Source of the DNA: Limonium bicolor
Lineage: Eukaryota; Streptophyta; Magnoliopsida; Caryophyllales; Plumbaginaceae
Direction of reading: 5' to 3'
DNA: 64,000 nucleotides
NCBI GenBank assembly: GCA_023374045.1
Contig: CM041777.1
Coordinates: 104,486,046 to 104,550,045 of the forward strand
Positions 23,050 to 36,271 of this stretch are shown here, piece after piece; positions within the stretch are counted from its first letter, which is position 1, and every line of letters begins with the position of its first letter. Under the pieces are notes generated by a model. It did not search any database and was not told the DNA's origin. It was given only the letters and a program-made list of their open reading frames with translations. A program made the position numbers and the translations under genes.

Positions 23050-23263
23050 TGAAGGGAGGGATTACTTTTAATAGACCAGTTTGCTGGGATAGAACTGGAG
23101 ATGTGTATGAAGAAGAATTTCCTGTGTTCGTGTGTGATTAAGGTGCGCACGTACGGGTGGACGAGGTAGCTAGAAGAGGCGCTGGGGACTGGTGTTGTGC
23201 AATGTGGAGGAGGATGGAAGGTGATTATATAATTGTTGATGTAACGTTTTGGCAGTGAGGAAG

Positions 23264-23272
23264 GTTATATAG
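23264..23272 (-). promoter_or_regulatory. Probable TATA box of the LBD locus
   Basis: The minus strand reads CACTCTATATAACC. It lies about 215 bp upstream of the first candidate ATG, leaving room for a 5'UTR of about 185 nt without an upstream ATG. Confidence 0.5.
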
Positions 23273-25786
23273 AGTGTGTGTAGTGTTTTAAGGGGACAAT
23301 TTGTAATGGTTTGGCCCAGAAATTCCGACCTTTTTCCCACTACTTGTTTAATTAAAACTGTATAATATATATTTGCTTGAAACTATATTATATTTAGATA
23401 GTACTAATTAATCATACATAGAGTAGTAGTAGTACTTTTGACCTTTTTTTTCTTATTTTGATTGCCTATTTTGATTGTGATAGAGTGATGTTCAAGTCCG
23501 TCCCAATCAAGACGTCCACTAGTTTTTGTTCTTAGGTGTTACATGATTGACTAATTAGATAGATGATGCATGGTTTTTGTCTTGGAGTGAATCAACATTA
23601 TTTTATTTGGATTTTCGAAGGCCCGCGGCCATCTTTATTGCTTGTTGAACGAGACGACGAACGTAGCAGGACGTATAGTAAGAGTTGAGAGTTCTCTCCG
23701 CCGAAACCTTGAAACTGGGCTGCACAGCAAGTAGAAATATTATATTATCTCATGATTAATCTCATCCCTATGGATCTTGATTCAAAACTATAATAATAAA
23801 AATCTCATCCCGATGGATCATTGATAACAACAGAGTTGGTGACACACAACTCCGCAATGAAATTTAATATGATTGAATTTCACATTTTCAATATATTCAA
23901 TTTTCATTCATGTTCATGCTTTTAAAATATACATAATAATGGGACTAATTTTCGGGTATTAATTAAAATTTCGCTACAAAACAGCAGCACCTATCCTATC
24001 TACGGCTGGCCGAGCTATTTATGCATCTCTCGAGGAAGGTTGAGTGATAAGGCTTTTGACTTTTGAAGTTCTTTAATCTATTGAGAATTTTGGAAACAGA
24101 CAGCGAAACTCGAGGCCGTACTTCATAGTGAATATGGAATTGAATAGTGTTTTCCAAAAAAAAAAAAAAATCGAGATGAGTAATTTACTCCCACGGCCCC
24201 TACCTACCCAGTTGTCATCTATTTATGAATAGTTCATAATATGTTAATAAGAATTTCATAAATGTAAAATTTAAGTTTACACGTCACGAATTTTTTTATA
24301 ATCATAATATGTAACCGGTATTAAGAGACATTAATTGTGCCGGTAAATGATTTTTTATATTTAACGATGCAAATTATATTTCAAACTCAAACATATGTAA
24401 CGGTTAATTTTACTAAAAAATTATTATATACCACTAACATTTTTTTAATGATTATTTAATGTTCCAACCCTAACTTTCAGTCAAACGATTAGTTTTTTTT
24501 TCTCACCTATATAAACTGTTTTTTTTTTATCATACTAACATAATACACATAAAAAAGTACTAGCGATGTATATTTTGGGTCTAGGGTTTCACTCTTGGGG
24601 TCGAGTTCGCTGTCAATGTGTAGAGAAAGGACTAGAACGAAGTAGAACATAACAGAGAGAAAAGGAAAAAGGTTTAATATATATATATGGTGTACTATTT
24701 TTTTTTTTTGAAAGAATATTATGGTGTACTATTAGTACAGTTTTATGCCATACTTGCGTCAATTTAAACTAAAGTTTTAGACGCGATGGTAATTTGCGTG
24801 TTATTAAATTAAAGCTTTAGACGTTGTCAAAATTTGCGTCTCAATCAATACATGTAATAATTTTCATTAATTTTTTTGTAGTGATTGAATTAAAAATCAG
24901 TAAACGGCTAAAAAACAAGACAAATAAAGAGTTGATGTATGCAATGTACCAGACTTTACAACAAAAGCAACACGAATATACAGCATTTCAATAGAGAGGT
25001 TCTCCGTTTGGCAAAAAAAAAAAAAGTTTTTCTTCGCTTATCATCTCCATATAAGGCGAAAATGTCGGCTAATACTAGGTCGCAACGGAAACAACTCTAT
25101 GTAATGTCAGATTCCTTACAGATCGGTCACTGCTAATATGTGGCCTCGGCTTTTCTCTGATATATACTTCCTCAGCTATGTGAAATTAATTTCATTGCAT
25201 AACAATTAACATTCATCCACCGAAGTAAGTGCAATGCAAACGGAACTATATCGTAAGTTATGACGCAACTAGACAAATTAATAAACCAAGAACTCAGTTA
25301 AGTTGTCTGCAAGTTATCCCTTATATGGCATCGCTCACCTGACGTTGAGAAAGATGAAGGAAAACTAATGTCTAAGTATGTTTTACTCCTCCCAGTGTTG
25401 AGGTATACAATTATCCAGGTAGCAGAAGAGGATAAAGTAACAAACACGCTTCTACTTTCAAATATATACGGTTAATTATCCAGGAGTAGTAATGTGAGGT
25501 CAGACTAGATATTTATTTTTTCTTGAACATGTTGCATTTTCAGGGCTCTTTGAGCTTCATACATTTTGTCCAAGGGAACCTAACTGCGGTGACCGTGTTA
25601 GACGAAGTTTCTCCTTATCGATCAAGTATCATGGGCTGAGCCACTTCCTCAGCCTAGTCCAGAGAATGACCCAAAAGCGGTACACATTTGGGCCCTTTGG
25701 ACCGCTTGTATGCTGCTGGAGTCTTCATGGTCGGATTTCAGCGAATGAAGGGTGGATAACAAAGAAAACAAAAACACGTAAGTTTA
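23273..25786. other. Intergenic, low-complexity AT tracts
   Basis: No supported gene. Contents include an A14 run near 24157, T tracts near 24500-24710 and a short duplicated ATGGTGTACTATT (24686 and 24720). GCGTC/GACGC words around 24757-24845 may mark a decayed DNA transposon end, but I cannot assign it. Confidence 0.5.
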
Positions 25787-25857
25787 TGCACCAGCCGGGA
25801 ATCGAACCCGGGTCTGTACCGTGGCAGGGTACTATTCTACCACTAGACCACTGGTGC
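25787..25857 (-). tRNA. tRNA-Gly (GCC anticodon)
   Basis: The 71-nt minus-strand sequence folds as a full cloverleaf. The acceptor stem is GCACCAG/CTGGTGC, the A box is TGGTCTAGTGGT, the anticodon stem is GTACC/GGTAC around CTGCCAC with GCC at 25823-25825, and the B box is GGTTCGATTCC. There is no intron. A T5 run (A5 at 25770-25774 on the plus strand) lies 12 nt past the 3' end as a Pol III terminator, and a CAA immediately precedes the 5' end, as is usual for plant tRNA genes. Every feature of a working gene is present. Confidence 0.97.
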
Positions 25858-26776
25858 TTGATGTCTAAGATAAAATTCTAGTCTTTTAACACGAATTTTC
25901 GACTTTGCAATGTTGTCCTGGTTTTCATTTCAATGAACACATCTCCCAAACTTCTTTGGATATTGTTTAGCACCGGTGAAACTCGAAATGTATTGTGTTT
26001 TTAATCGTTACACCAATCTATGACAGTAGTGTTATCAAAATACTACAATTATGCAAGTTAAAATTTATGAAACTTATAGTGCATGCTCACTTGTTTCGAA
26101 TATTGACGATCTTATGGATAATCTTTACTATTATGTACAACATTTATATTTGACCCTAAATCTCTGAGTAATCAAGCTTCTTGCTACAACTCTCGATAAA
26201 AGATGATTTGATGTCCACTTATTTACAAAAAAAATCTTAACACATCTAAATTAACAAAAACAACAAAGAAAAAGTATGATTAGTTATGACCTTAATTGTG
26301 ATTTTGAAGTTTTAACGCTATTTACTAGAACTTCTTAATTATTAAACCCTCTAAAGAATAAGCAATGTACCTCCAATGGAGCAATCAGAAGCAATATAAA
26401 GGTCATTGTGCTCTTGTTTCACAGAAAACTCTCAACATTAGTCTTCACATAAACATTTGAGACGAAAGAAGAGTATTCGTGATCTTGGATATGATATGAA
26501 AACAAGCTTTTGAACTTGATGACTGGGATTTTCTCCCCACGGATTCGTAAGTGCTCTAAAGAGTAGACGCTCTTATTTTATATTAATCAAGTCAGTAAAG
26601 TTGATATCTTATGGCCAAGAGCTATAAGAAGAGTGGTTATGAGACTCCTAGTCTTAGGGTTAGGTTGTAGCTAGCTAGGCCATTTGTCCACTTTCGAATT
26701 GGGATGACCTACGAATGCCTGAATGACCGCTTGAAAGTGGCTAACACGGATTCTACTTAGGAGAGTGGCTAGGACC
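25858..26776. other. Intergenic, nothing recognised
   Basis: AT-rich, with no coding or repeat feature that I can support. Confidence 0.5.
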
Positions 26777-27886
26777 TAGGAGTAGAAGTGGCCATTAATT
26801 GGGACGGCTCAGTTCGAGACCGAGTCCGATTAAAGACCGGTTTAAGATGGTTGACCAAGGACCAGGATTGTCCCGAGACCAGCAACAAAAATAGTGGACC
26901 GGTTTGGTTTTACTTTCCAAGAGATCGGGACTGCACCGGGACCAACCCGGGATTGCATGAAGTTGGGCTTGATTGGGCCCTGCCAGGGATCAGCCTGGGA
27001 CTGGTTCATCATTCATTAGAAATATAGTCGTTATTCAACAGGGACCGGCTTATGAAGGTCAACAATCAAGTGATGGGAAGGTCAACAATCAAAAGTTTCC
27101 AATCTTAGATCAAATTGCACGAGACATCCTTGCAGTTCCTGCCTCAACTATTGCTTGTGAATCGACATCAGCATGGGTAAACGCGTGTTGGAAGACAAGA
27201 TCAAGCTTGACATCAAATTCAATAAAAGTGTATGTATGCAAGTACGATTGGGACGCTGCTGAGATACGTTCTCAAGGACGAAATCAAGAATGCTCCTTTT
27301 AAAGAAGATGATTGATTGTCGTTGAACTTCAGCAGTTCGGATCAAGGAGCTACTAACAATAGCGATGACGTAAAAGTGCTTGATTAAGTTTTAGTATATA
27401 ATGATTGTAACATTAAGATATTGGTCGAACTTTGAACTTGGAAATTAGAACTCAGTTTCAAACTACTAGTAGAATTGTAACGTAATTAATTGTAATTATA
27501 TAACCGCGTGGGCTTTAATTCCTTTAGATTACGTAGGCAATATCTTATCATTTTATAAATCTTAAGATAAATGCAAGCCCAAAAATGAATAAAATCTTGT
27601 TTTTTTTACAATACATAAGAATATTTAGAAAATGTTGTCATTTTTATTATAACTTTACAAAATTACTAAATAGATATAAATTACACAAAATCTATCATTA
27701 AAAAGAAAGCTCAGTTGGAGCCCGGGACCAGCTCAGGACCGGTTGCGGTTCCTTAAAAAACAAATGGAACAGGGATCGGGACCAAAACCGGTTACTAGCA
27801 GTCCGAGACTTGTCCCTCAATCCGAAGACCGAACCGGTTGAGCTCAGAACCAAGATCGGAACTGGCCCGACCCGTGGCCAGCTAGA
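26777..27886 (+). mobile_element. hAT element, internally deleted
   Basis: The ends carry matching inverted GC-rich subterminal sequence. The left has AAGTGGCCATTAATTGGGA with several GGACCGG/GGGACC words. The right, read inverted, has CTGGCCACGGGTCGGGCCAG with the same words, and AACCGGT recurs on both sides. TAGG..GTGGCCA termini rich in GGACCG are typical of plant hAT elements. Between them is only the last part of a hAT transposase. I did not find an 8-bp target duplication. Confidence 0.6.
27039..27302 (+). pseudogene. hAT transposase C-terminal dimerisation domain fragment
   Basis: The reading frame gives KFPILDQIARDILAVPAST, then RSSLTSNSIKVYVCKYDW, corresponding to the family's FP.L...ARDILAIP.ST....FS..G.....RSSL.....E.L.C..DW. 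The middle (AWVNACWK) is out of register: the +1 frame there reads MGKRVLEDK, the expected GGRVL.D block, so two compensating indels lie about 40 bp apart. The BED finger and catalytic core are absent, so it cannot transpose. The upstream part of this open frame is subterminal repeat and not protein. Confidence 0.8.
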
Positions 27887-29599
27887 GTGAGGAGGAAAAG
27901 GAAATTGAGGATTCCCTCGCAACGATCAAGCTACATAGTTTCATCTCTTTTGACGTTGACTTAACTTAATTGGTTCCATTGGTTTTTCATCTCTATGGTT
28001 ATGAAGTAGTCTTTTAACTAGGAAAATAATGTAACCTTTCTCTTTTTCCGTTTCACCATTTTATGGATTTGTAGATTTTTTATAAGATCAAGATGTAATT
28101 TTAAAATATGAACATTATTCAAATTTGAGATCTTTATATTTAATTCTACCAAATTTGATTTAATACCTGGATTCTAATACTTTTTGTGACATTAACAATC
28201 ATCAGTTGTCCATGAGTGTTTGATTACAAGTGAAAACTAGATACATACATGCTAATTAAATTAAATATCGACTAAAATGAGCAATCTTCCCTAGATTGTG
28301 ATTGGATGGATTTATAGTTCTTAGATTTTGAGGTTTTTGTATTATATTTGTGTTCCCTTCCCTATTGTCACTTTTTCTTTTCTTTCGAAAATGTGATATA
28401 CATTGATTAAAACTAGATGATTACACGACTAGGATCAAGACTAAAGTTCAAGGACATTTATAGAGATTTAAGCATGAAAGGAAGGTTTTTAAAGCTAGCC
28501 AAATCAACACAAGGTCTCAATGGCCAAGTACCAAAGCAAGGAAAACAATGGCAAGCCCAAGAGGCAAACTACTGAGGTCAACCTCATCCTCAAGGACGGT
28601 TGCCTATCTAGTAGTGAAAGGGAGCATCCTTCCATGAGGTATGCGACAACATGTATAAAATATGCAAGATCGAGAGCGTAGAGATAACTTGTTGACGATT
28701 TCACTAGCTTTGAAGAGAACTATATAACCAACCTCGAATCTAACATCCAAGCTAGCCTCACAATGAAACGAACCCAGGAGAGCATAATTTGAATGACAAG
28801 CAAATCAAACCAATCAGAGGAGGCTACACATAGTTAAGAAACATCCACTTCCCCTAAAAGATACAAGAGAAAAATTATTTGAAAGCATAAATTGCTAGTA
28901 ACGCTACAGATCATAAAAACTACAAAAAAAGAGAAAAACACGCGATGGATGATAGTTCATCCTTTTTAATAAAAGCGAAGAGCTAGAAAGAGCTGGATCT
29001 TAGATTTGAAAAAAATCGACATGCAACTCTAGATCTACACCAGATCTCGGAGCAAGTTAGAGGAAGTTAAATCTGAGAAGTTGGATATGAGGGGTGGTGT
29101 CGCCAGAGGCTAAAAAGTGAAGTAGGAGGCAACACTAGTGGGAGAGATGGTGGAGGCGCTGAACCTATGAAGCAGAGGTCACCAAAAGGAAGGAGCGGAG
29201 TGGAAAACAGAGCACCCATGATTCAGGACAAAAACAGAACAATAGTTTAGTGAATTTGAGAAAGCTTGGGAAAGCAAATGGCTATGAATGTTGCATGCTA
29301 CATGAAACCACAAACAAAAGAAATGAGGAATAGGGAGAGAGGGAAGAGAGCTTTCTCTCTCTCTCACTCCCCCTTGAACGAATGACAAGATTAATCCTAC
29401 AGTCACTTTTTTGTTCTTTGATAGTGTTGCCTCATTCCCTAATTTTTTGTGTCTCTATAGTACACCCCCTGATATGTTGTGCACTTGCAAATTAATAGTT
29501 GTACAACCTTTTTTTCACAAAGGAGAACTTTTAACTTGCATGAATATAAAAAACATACATAGGGTGAAAGGGGCGATCATACTAGTGGGGTACATATAG
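27887..29599. other. Unassigned region
   Basis: 27887-28390 shows nothing. 28395-29410 is less AT-rich and, on the minus strand, resembles a transcribed leader, with CT tracts near 29354-29366 and dense short open frames. No domain or element boundary is recognisable. Confidence 0.4.
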
Positions 29600-29982
29600 A
29601 AAACATCGATTGTGAAGGATCCGGGGACTATCAGAACACTTTGATAAGATTAGTAGTGCCAATTATCCAAGTATGATGTACATCGAGGAGTGCAGATGTT
29701 TGTCAAGCTGATAAGTCGGTGGATGAGCAAGACATGCTCATTGAAAATAGGACAAGCCAAACGAAGGCCTAAACAAACCCCAACTTAAGAGATAGACCGA
29801 AAGTTCCAAACAAAAAAGAAGTAAGATGACTAGGCATCATAACTATTAAGCTTCCGGACAAAATGAGACAACCAAAAGGGGTTATTGTTCACGCCATGAC
29901 TACCACGGACCCCTAATATCCTCGATAGTCAAAATGGAAGAGAGTTATGCCTGTTGACGGCCTCCACTAGACCTAGGGGTTG
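29600..29982 (-). pseudogene. Probable LINE B ORF2 start, decayed
   Basis: On the minus strand a stretch near 29930-29870 reads like the start of a LINE endonuclease: a CRGLG-like block after one indel, then NPFWLSHFVRKLN and stops. It continues the second LINE on the other side of the inserted LTR-like element. The similarity is weak, and the nesting logic is the main support. Confidence 0.4.
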
Positions 29983-32900
29983 TGTAACACCCCAACTTAA
30001 TTCAACCGTGGTTTTCGCAAACTTAACGACATATATACAAACGTCACAGTGGAACTTAATATACACCAGGACCTTGCTACAGTTTGAAATGCAAGAATAC
30101 CCGAACTTAAATATTTACAACTGTCTATCCAAAATACATACCAACCGAGTTTAAAGTATTCTCCAAGTCTAATAAGTTTACCACAATCTCAAATATCAAC
30201 AGACGGGTGTACATGCACATCCCGTACTCAAAATAAACCCATCCTAAGTCTACCCGCTCCTACTCTCAAGATGATTCTTCTGCGGGCGCTTACCTGCAAT
30301 ATTTAAACAGTTACCCCCGAGGGGGCCAGCACCTTTGCTGGTATGATTCTCTTATAGCCCCCAAGCTAACGGGACTACGACGGCTAATTGTCAATAGCAT
30401 GCAGTTGATTAGATACACAACATAAATCAGAAGTGCAATAACATCAAACCTCATATGAACAATAACAGTTCAAACACAATGAACGACTTAAAAGCGTTCC
30501 TTAAGTAAGCGAGTTATCTTTTAACTCCTTTAGTTATGATATCTCTTAATCTCAGTCCATTCTTATCTTATCTCAAATCTTATCTCAGTCTCATTGCACC
30601 AACCATCCTTTAACTAGAATTGGTTGTTTCTTAATTCGATGTTTACTTTTGTCGGGTCAAAAGTAACCCTAGCTAATGAGCTATTAACTCCATTGGTTTA
30701 AATAAACATCATTTCTTAAATTTGGGATTTAGGTGATCCCACCACACCATCTTAATCTGGCCTCCCACCTTGAACTGTAATCCAAGGTGGTCGAGACTAT
30801 TTGTCGACTCTAGGCGACAAGTTAAAGACGAGTCTAAAGCGGAAGACGGATCTGATTCAGATACCGACCCCCTTTCCTTAACATGCATGACCGGAGTCAG
30901 TCCCGGATTCCTCACACCCCCAAGTTCCAGTTAGTGAAAGTCTCAAAGACAAAGTGTTGGTTAAACCTTTTTCGGGTATTAACCAACCAATATGAAAGAG
31001 GGTGTTCTTAACTCATACCACAGTTACTAATCATTGTTAGTAAATAATCTCAAGGTAAAGTGTGTTAGCTTTAATCACAAGCACACAACAAATACAATAA
31101 ACCGGTTGCACTTGCATGCTTTATCTTGTTTAGTCGAAACATTTAAACAAATAGCACTCAAGCCGAGGGACACCTCGTTAGCAAGCACGCTACAAGAAAA
31201 CCATACCGTTCACCGTCGGCGGTCATTTGTTTAATCTCCCTCTGAGTCCCAATTCACAAGTCCTAAAACATTCATTCAATTTTAGGTTGTTAATTACTTT
31301 CCAATCAACCTAACTTACTTAACCACTAAGGATTCCCAACTAATAACCACTAAGTTCTTATAAACTTAACCTTAAACACTTAATTCATTTTACTTAGCTT
31401 AACTTCTTAAGTCCTTACATGTTTACCTTTCTAATAACCATTACCCTCCTAATGGTGGACTACTAATGACACCCTTTCTTTTCTGTTTTTTTATAAGTAT
31501 GGGCCGCTCGACCCACCGACCGACCCACCCCTCTGGGTCGGTCGGAGACAGAAACTTCTCCGACTGAATTCTTTACCCTCTACCGACCCACGACCGACCC
31601 AACACCTCTGGGTTGGTCGAAGTTAGAAACTTCAACCCCTTTGGAAATCTCAGTCCGACTGACCCAGGCAGAGTTGGTCCCCTGGGTCGGTCCATTGCAG
31701 AACCTTCCCTACAAATGTCTATCTTTTCCCAAACTCTTCCACAAGTTCCCTAATATGTCCTAACACCATTTTGGCACTTAATATCCTCTTAAATCATCCA
31801 TCAAGTCATTGATAAACCCTCCATTTAATCCATTGATCATTTCCTCAAATTCTTACAAAAATTCCTAACACTTAACTACTTACACTTCCAACTTGTACAT
31901 TTTGCCTAAGGCTTCTACTATCCACAGTGTTCCCTTTTCAACCAATATAACTTCTCCTCAAGCATTATTACCAATTCCCCTTTCCTTTACTCAATTTCCC
32001 AAACTTCCTCAAGGTTTTATACCCTAGTTCATACTTACCTCCTTACAAGACTTAACACTTTATTTTCCTCCAAAATTTGCACAAATCTTACAACTTCTCT
32101 TATCATGGTTTTGGCACCTTAAATTCACCATGATATCCTCTAATTCATCCTAGGCATCTCTAGGTCATCCTAACTCTCGAAAACATCCTACCACATCCCT
32201 TTTCCACCATATTCACCCTTACTCATTCCTAGTACAATCTAGGCCTTAAAGTTTCATTTAAACACTTAAAACATCTTGTTTCTTCACCAAATTTTGACAT
32301 AGCTCCCTTGCTATGTTATTACACCAAAGCACTTAGTTTTCACCCTTAAACCATCCAAGACAATTAGATTCTCAACAAGCATTCTATACACACAATTACC
32401 ACCAAACTATACTACATCATAATATAGTGCATAACTTAAATTGCTTGGCACTTAGGCCCTTAAATGACATAAACTTAAACACTGAATTTCCCACAATAAT
32501 AGCCTTCAACATGCAATTACACACAACAATGCTCCCATTGCAATATAAGTGTTCTTGTAATTCACCTTATGATTGTTTAAATATCTCAATTCTTATTTGC
32601 TCCTTAGTCACAAGTTCATAAATATAATAATGTTCTTTCTCCTAGGTTTTATAGCCCTTACCTAATGTAAACTCTAAGCTAAACTTATCATCTATCTAAA
32701 TCCCATCCCTTAAAGCAATAAACCACCTTAAGGTAAGTCATTTACCTTGTTTCTTAAACTTTTCTCTCAACTTCCTCCTTAGGTTTTCTTCATTGATTCT
32801 CGGCCAAGGACTTCAATTCTCTTGTCAATGTTCTAAACCACATTCAAATAATCTAATGAGTACTAAGCAACATGCCTACACTCATAGAATTCAATCTTAG

Positions 32901-34038
32901 GTTAAAAAGTGTTTTAAGGCTTAAATTGGATGTTTACCTAGGAGTTTCAAGATGGACTTGGTAATGAATCAAAGAGGACCTCCACTAGTCCTTTAGAGAT
33001 TGGAATGAGCTAGTTCAAGGAGTAAAATAAAGCTCCATGAGAAGATGATTTTCGGCCATATGTAAAAATGGTGGGAACTTAGTTTTTCTTTGAGTTTTCT
33101 TACCTTGAATGAATGGAGAAGCAAATGAGCTCTTCAAACTGAATTTTCTCCCTTCAATGGAGTTACACCATGGCACCAAACTTGATCTTTTGGAGATTTG
33201 AAAAGATAGAAAGAAGGAGCTTGCTCTAACTAAGAGTAATCTATGTTTAGTTTTTGATTTGGAGCTAAAATGAGTAATTGGTGAGCAAGACAAGGTGGAG
33301 GAAGAATGGAGCTGCACTTACGGTTTCTTAGGGAGGAAGAAGATGAAGAAAATGGTAGAAGAAGAAGAGAATGAGGAAGAGAGGAGAGAGGTGAGCTAAA
33401 GTGAGATTTTTCTTAAAAGGTAAATAGTTCTCTTACTTGTTTCCTTCTTCTTTTTCCTTAAAGTGCTGGCTCATGTGGTGACTCACCACTTCAAAAACCG
33501 CCCCCTCCTTCTTAATGAGATATTTGTGGTCTTTGTTGACCAACTTCTTAAGCTTAGTTGACTTAAGTCTAAACTAGGTACTATTTGGGCACTATTCACA
33601 ATTAGTGCACAAATTTGTGAAATTTTTGGTTTCCCATTGATTTAGGCTTCCTAATGTGATACTAAGTAGTACAAAAGTTGATTAAGGTGTAATGATGGGC
33701 ATTTAGCCACTCAAAACCTCTTTCTAAGACAATTTTTCAAAAATGTGCTTTAAGAGTCCTTAAAGCACAATTTGTGTTTTAACTTGTTTTTGAGCTTGGT
33801 TTTCTTTGGTAACTGATTTAACATGTCCATTAGCATGTTACTAAGGTCCAAAAATGATATTTGGGTGTTAATCAAGGTTACTCCAAGCTTAAAGCATGTT
33901 TTTGCTTAATTTGCTCTTATGGTGTTTCCTTGTGTTTTCTATGGTTTAAATTGTTTCCTAATGTTTCTAAGGCATATTTTAGCCTTCTTATGTCTTATTT
34001 TAGCATCTAAACACCATAAATAAGTTTGGGGTATTTCA
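29983..34038 (-). mobile_element. Third LTR-like family member (probable solo LTR), 4056 bp
   Basis: Read on the minus strand it begins TGAAATACCCCAAACTT and ends TTGGGGTGTTACA, the same ends as 5058-10677. The flanking pentamers are GGTTG (29978-29982) and GGCTG (34039-34043), a target duplication with one mismatch. The interior has no gag, pol, PBS or PPT. It shares long blocks with the copy at 61393, for example the CACAATATAGTGCATAACTT region at 32414 and 63693. A GC-rich patch of CGACC(C/G)AC words lies at 31500-31700. It is inserted in a second LINE. Confidence 0.75.
30314..30341 (-). promoter_or_regulatory. Twin hairpin module, third copy
   Basis: In plus coordinates CCCCC GA GGGGG (30314-30325) adjoins CCAGCA CCTT TGCTGG (30326-30341). 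Read on the minus strand the order is the CAGCA hairpin, the GC hairpin, then TTGCAGGTAAGCG at about 30298-30286, the same order as 10374-10440 with different stem bases. Confidence 0.65.
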
Positions 34039-34043
34039 GGCTG

Positions 34044-35450
34044 TCACATCAGAAAGGGTATGTTGGGACAAGTAGATAATGATGAAAAAAATCTTTTTGT
34101 AGTCGAGTCCGTATTTCCCTTCTTACTATTAACACTTTTCCTTGGAGTTGGAATTGGAGAGGTCTGTTCCTTACTGTTCAAAGTCCGGTCAAAATGGCAT
34201 TTTCTTCCTTCGATCGGGTCAGTGTTTAGAGACGGATAGTCCTGGATGAGCCTCAAGGCAAATCTGAAGGAAGCTCGGAGTCAGGATAAGAGAATATGGG
34301 CAGGGAGACAAAATCATTCGATCTTGATGCCTCGAGAGTCGGTTCATGTTGCTTAGGACTGCATGTTGACATGTGCTTCTACTCAGAGCCATGAGGCCAC
34401 AAGCCATCTTCCAGGTATCCAGATAATCCTCTATGGGGTTCCGACACCCCATATGGAGTTCCTCTGCACGAAGCCACGGGTCATAAGGATAAAATCCTGT
34501 TAAAATGATAAAGTGATTGGGACAGTCCTTGGTGGAGTAGGTAAAGAGACCCCATTTGAAGGATATCGACGGGAGTTTCTTGTAAGTGAGGCGTATGATC
34601 GATTCCACTCCTTTCAGGATAATCTTAAGGCAAAAAGGATCAGTTTATGGACAGATATTTGAACCTTGATTTTGAAGAAGTCACCGCTGAAACGTTCTTC
34701 ATCGTCCCCGAACTCCATGAAGGTCCCAAACCTACATACAAGAATGCGAGTTGAGTCCCTATTGTACAATACGATATGGGCATCATGGATCCGAATCCAT
34801 ATTGGAAAAGTGGAGAACTTATGATTTGATGGGAATCTAGTCTTGATGATTCGGTGAAGAATAAGAAGAGCATCGTCGAAGGACCAGGGTCCCTTGTTAA
34901 GCATATCCTCCAAAAAAATGATTCCTTCAAACTCGAAGAAGAAGATTTGTGTGCCCACAAGCTTGACCTTGAGGTTTCCTTTTAGTTGCCAAACCTTGGT
35001 GAGAGTGGTTTCCATGGCCCGAATATCGACGCTACGATTTTTGATGAGTTTTTCTAGGAGACATTGTTCAAAAGCGGTAGTTTGATCATGCTCTATCAGA
35101 CTATATTTGAGTGGACAATCTTCTTGGCTGTGGTGAGTGAAAGCTTTTCACGTTGGGAGGACAATTTGTCAACTGATTGTCCCATTGTGGTAGTCGTGCC
35201 AAGCCAAAGTGGAAGAAGAAGCAAACCTGGAGAGAGAAGTTTCAGTAATATGGTGAAGATGGAAAGGGAAGTAGCCACTCAAAGTTACCGGGACGTTGGT
35301 GAGAAAAAAGCTTCAAACGTTGACCGGTACAAGGGAGATCAGATGCGGAGGGAGTGAAGAGGAAAGGTGAGAGGGCAGAAGAGGTGGTGGTGCAATCGGA
35401 AGTGAAGAGGAAGAAGAAAGTGGTGAAGAGAACAAGGAACAACACAACAT
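34044..35450 (-). pseudogene. LINE B ORF1: DUF4283 and knuckle remnant
   Basis: Two open segments carry a plant LINE ORF1. Segment 35015-34614 gives METTLTKVWQLKG, NKGPWSFDDALLIL and PIWIRIHDA, the DUF4283 signature; the CLLEKLIKNRSVDIRA leader lies just upstream in frame. Segment 34608-34219 gives IIRLTYKKLPS and then a knuckle in which three of four ligands are replaced (only the Cys of KDC remains), followed by PYDPWLRA. The sequence is diverged from LINE A, so it is a different family member. ORF2 would continue leftward but is interrupted by the LTR-like element. Confidence 0.75.
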
Positions 35451-36271
35451 GATTAACCCCATTCCTTCATGTAGGAATATAAGTTAATTAGGGCTCATAA
35501 ATGCTCATTGATAAGAAATTTAATGTTGACACAAAAAACTGGAGAAAAACAGCTTGGACGGGAAGGGGATGCTCTCGCCTTTGACAAAAAGGAAGCTCTC
35601 AACACCTAGATCTATTTCGTTTATACATTCACCATTGTACAATCTTTTATATTATATAAAATCATTACTTATTAAAAAAATATATGGACTAAAACAAAAC
35701 ACAGATAAACTTCAACAATCGATCATTCTATCTAAATAGGATATGATAATCTTCTGTTAACTTAAAACTTAGGTTTATATAAAGTGTGAAATCGTCTTTT
35801 GTGATTTTTTAATCCCATTGACAATCGATCAGTCTGTCTAATTGGGAGCAAGAAAGGGTATGTAGGTGAATATGAGAAGCCCTAAGCATTTAATCATCAT
35901 TGTCAATTAATTGCTTGTTATTATTCTTAGTTAAATTAGACTTTTGAACAACGAATAAAACTTTAGGTAGCTATATGAGCAACATATTAATTAAGTTAAT
36001 GTCCCGAAATTAATGCTAGGATCTCTCTGGATCATGTTCTTCCCATATGGGAGGATAACAGTTTGAACAGGCCATGGAAGCAATGCATTGCCACCAACTC
36101 ATGCTACAACTTCATAGGATATGAAAATAGCAAACAAACGGAGTCGACTATCTTTGGAACAAATGGAAAGACCCTAGACTGTAAGATACTAAGTACTCAA
36201 CTTGCTAGACCCCTAAGGAGGAGAACTCTGACGAGGAGATTTCCAAACCAGGTATCGCCCCCATCTTCACC
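35451..36271. other. Intergenic, nothing recognised
   Basis: AT-rich; no supported gene or repeat. Confidence 0.4.
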
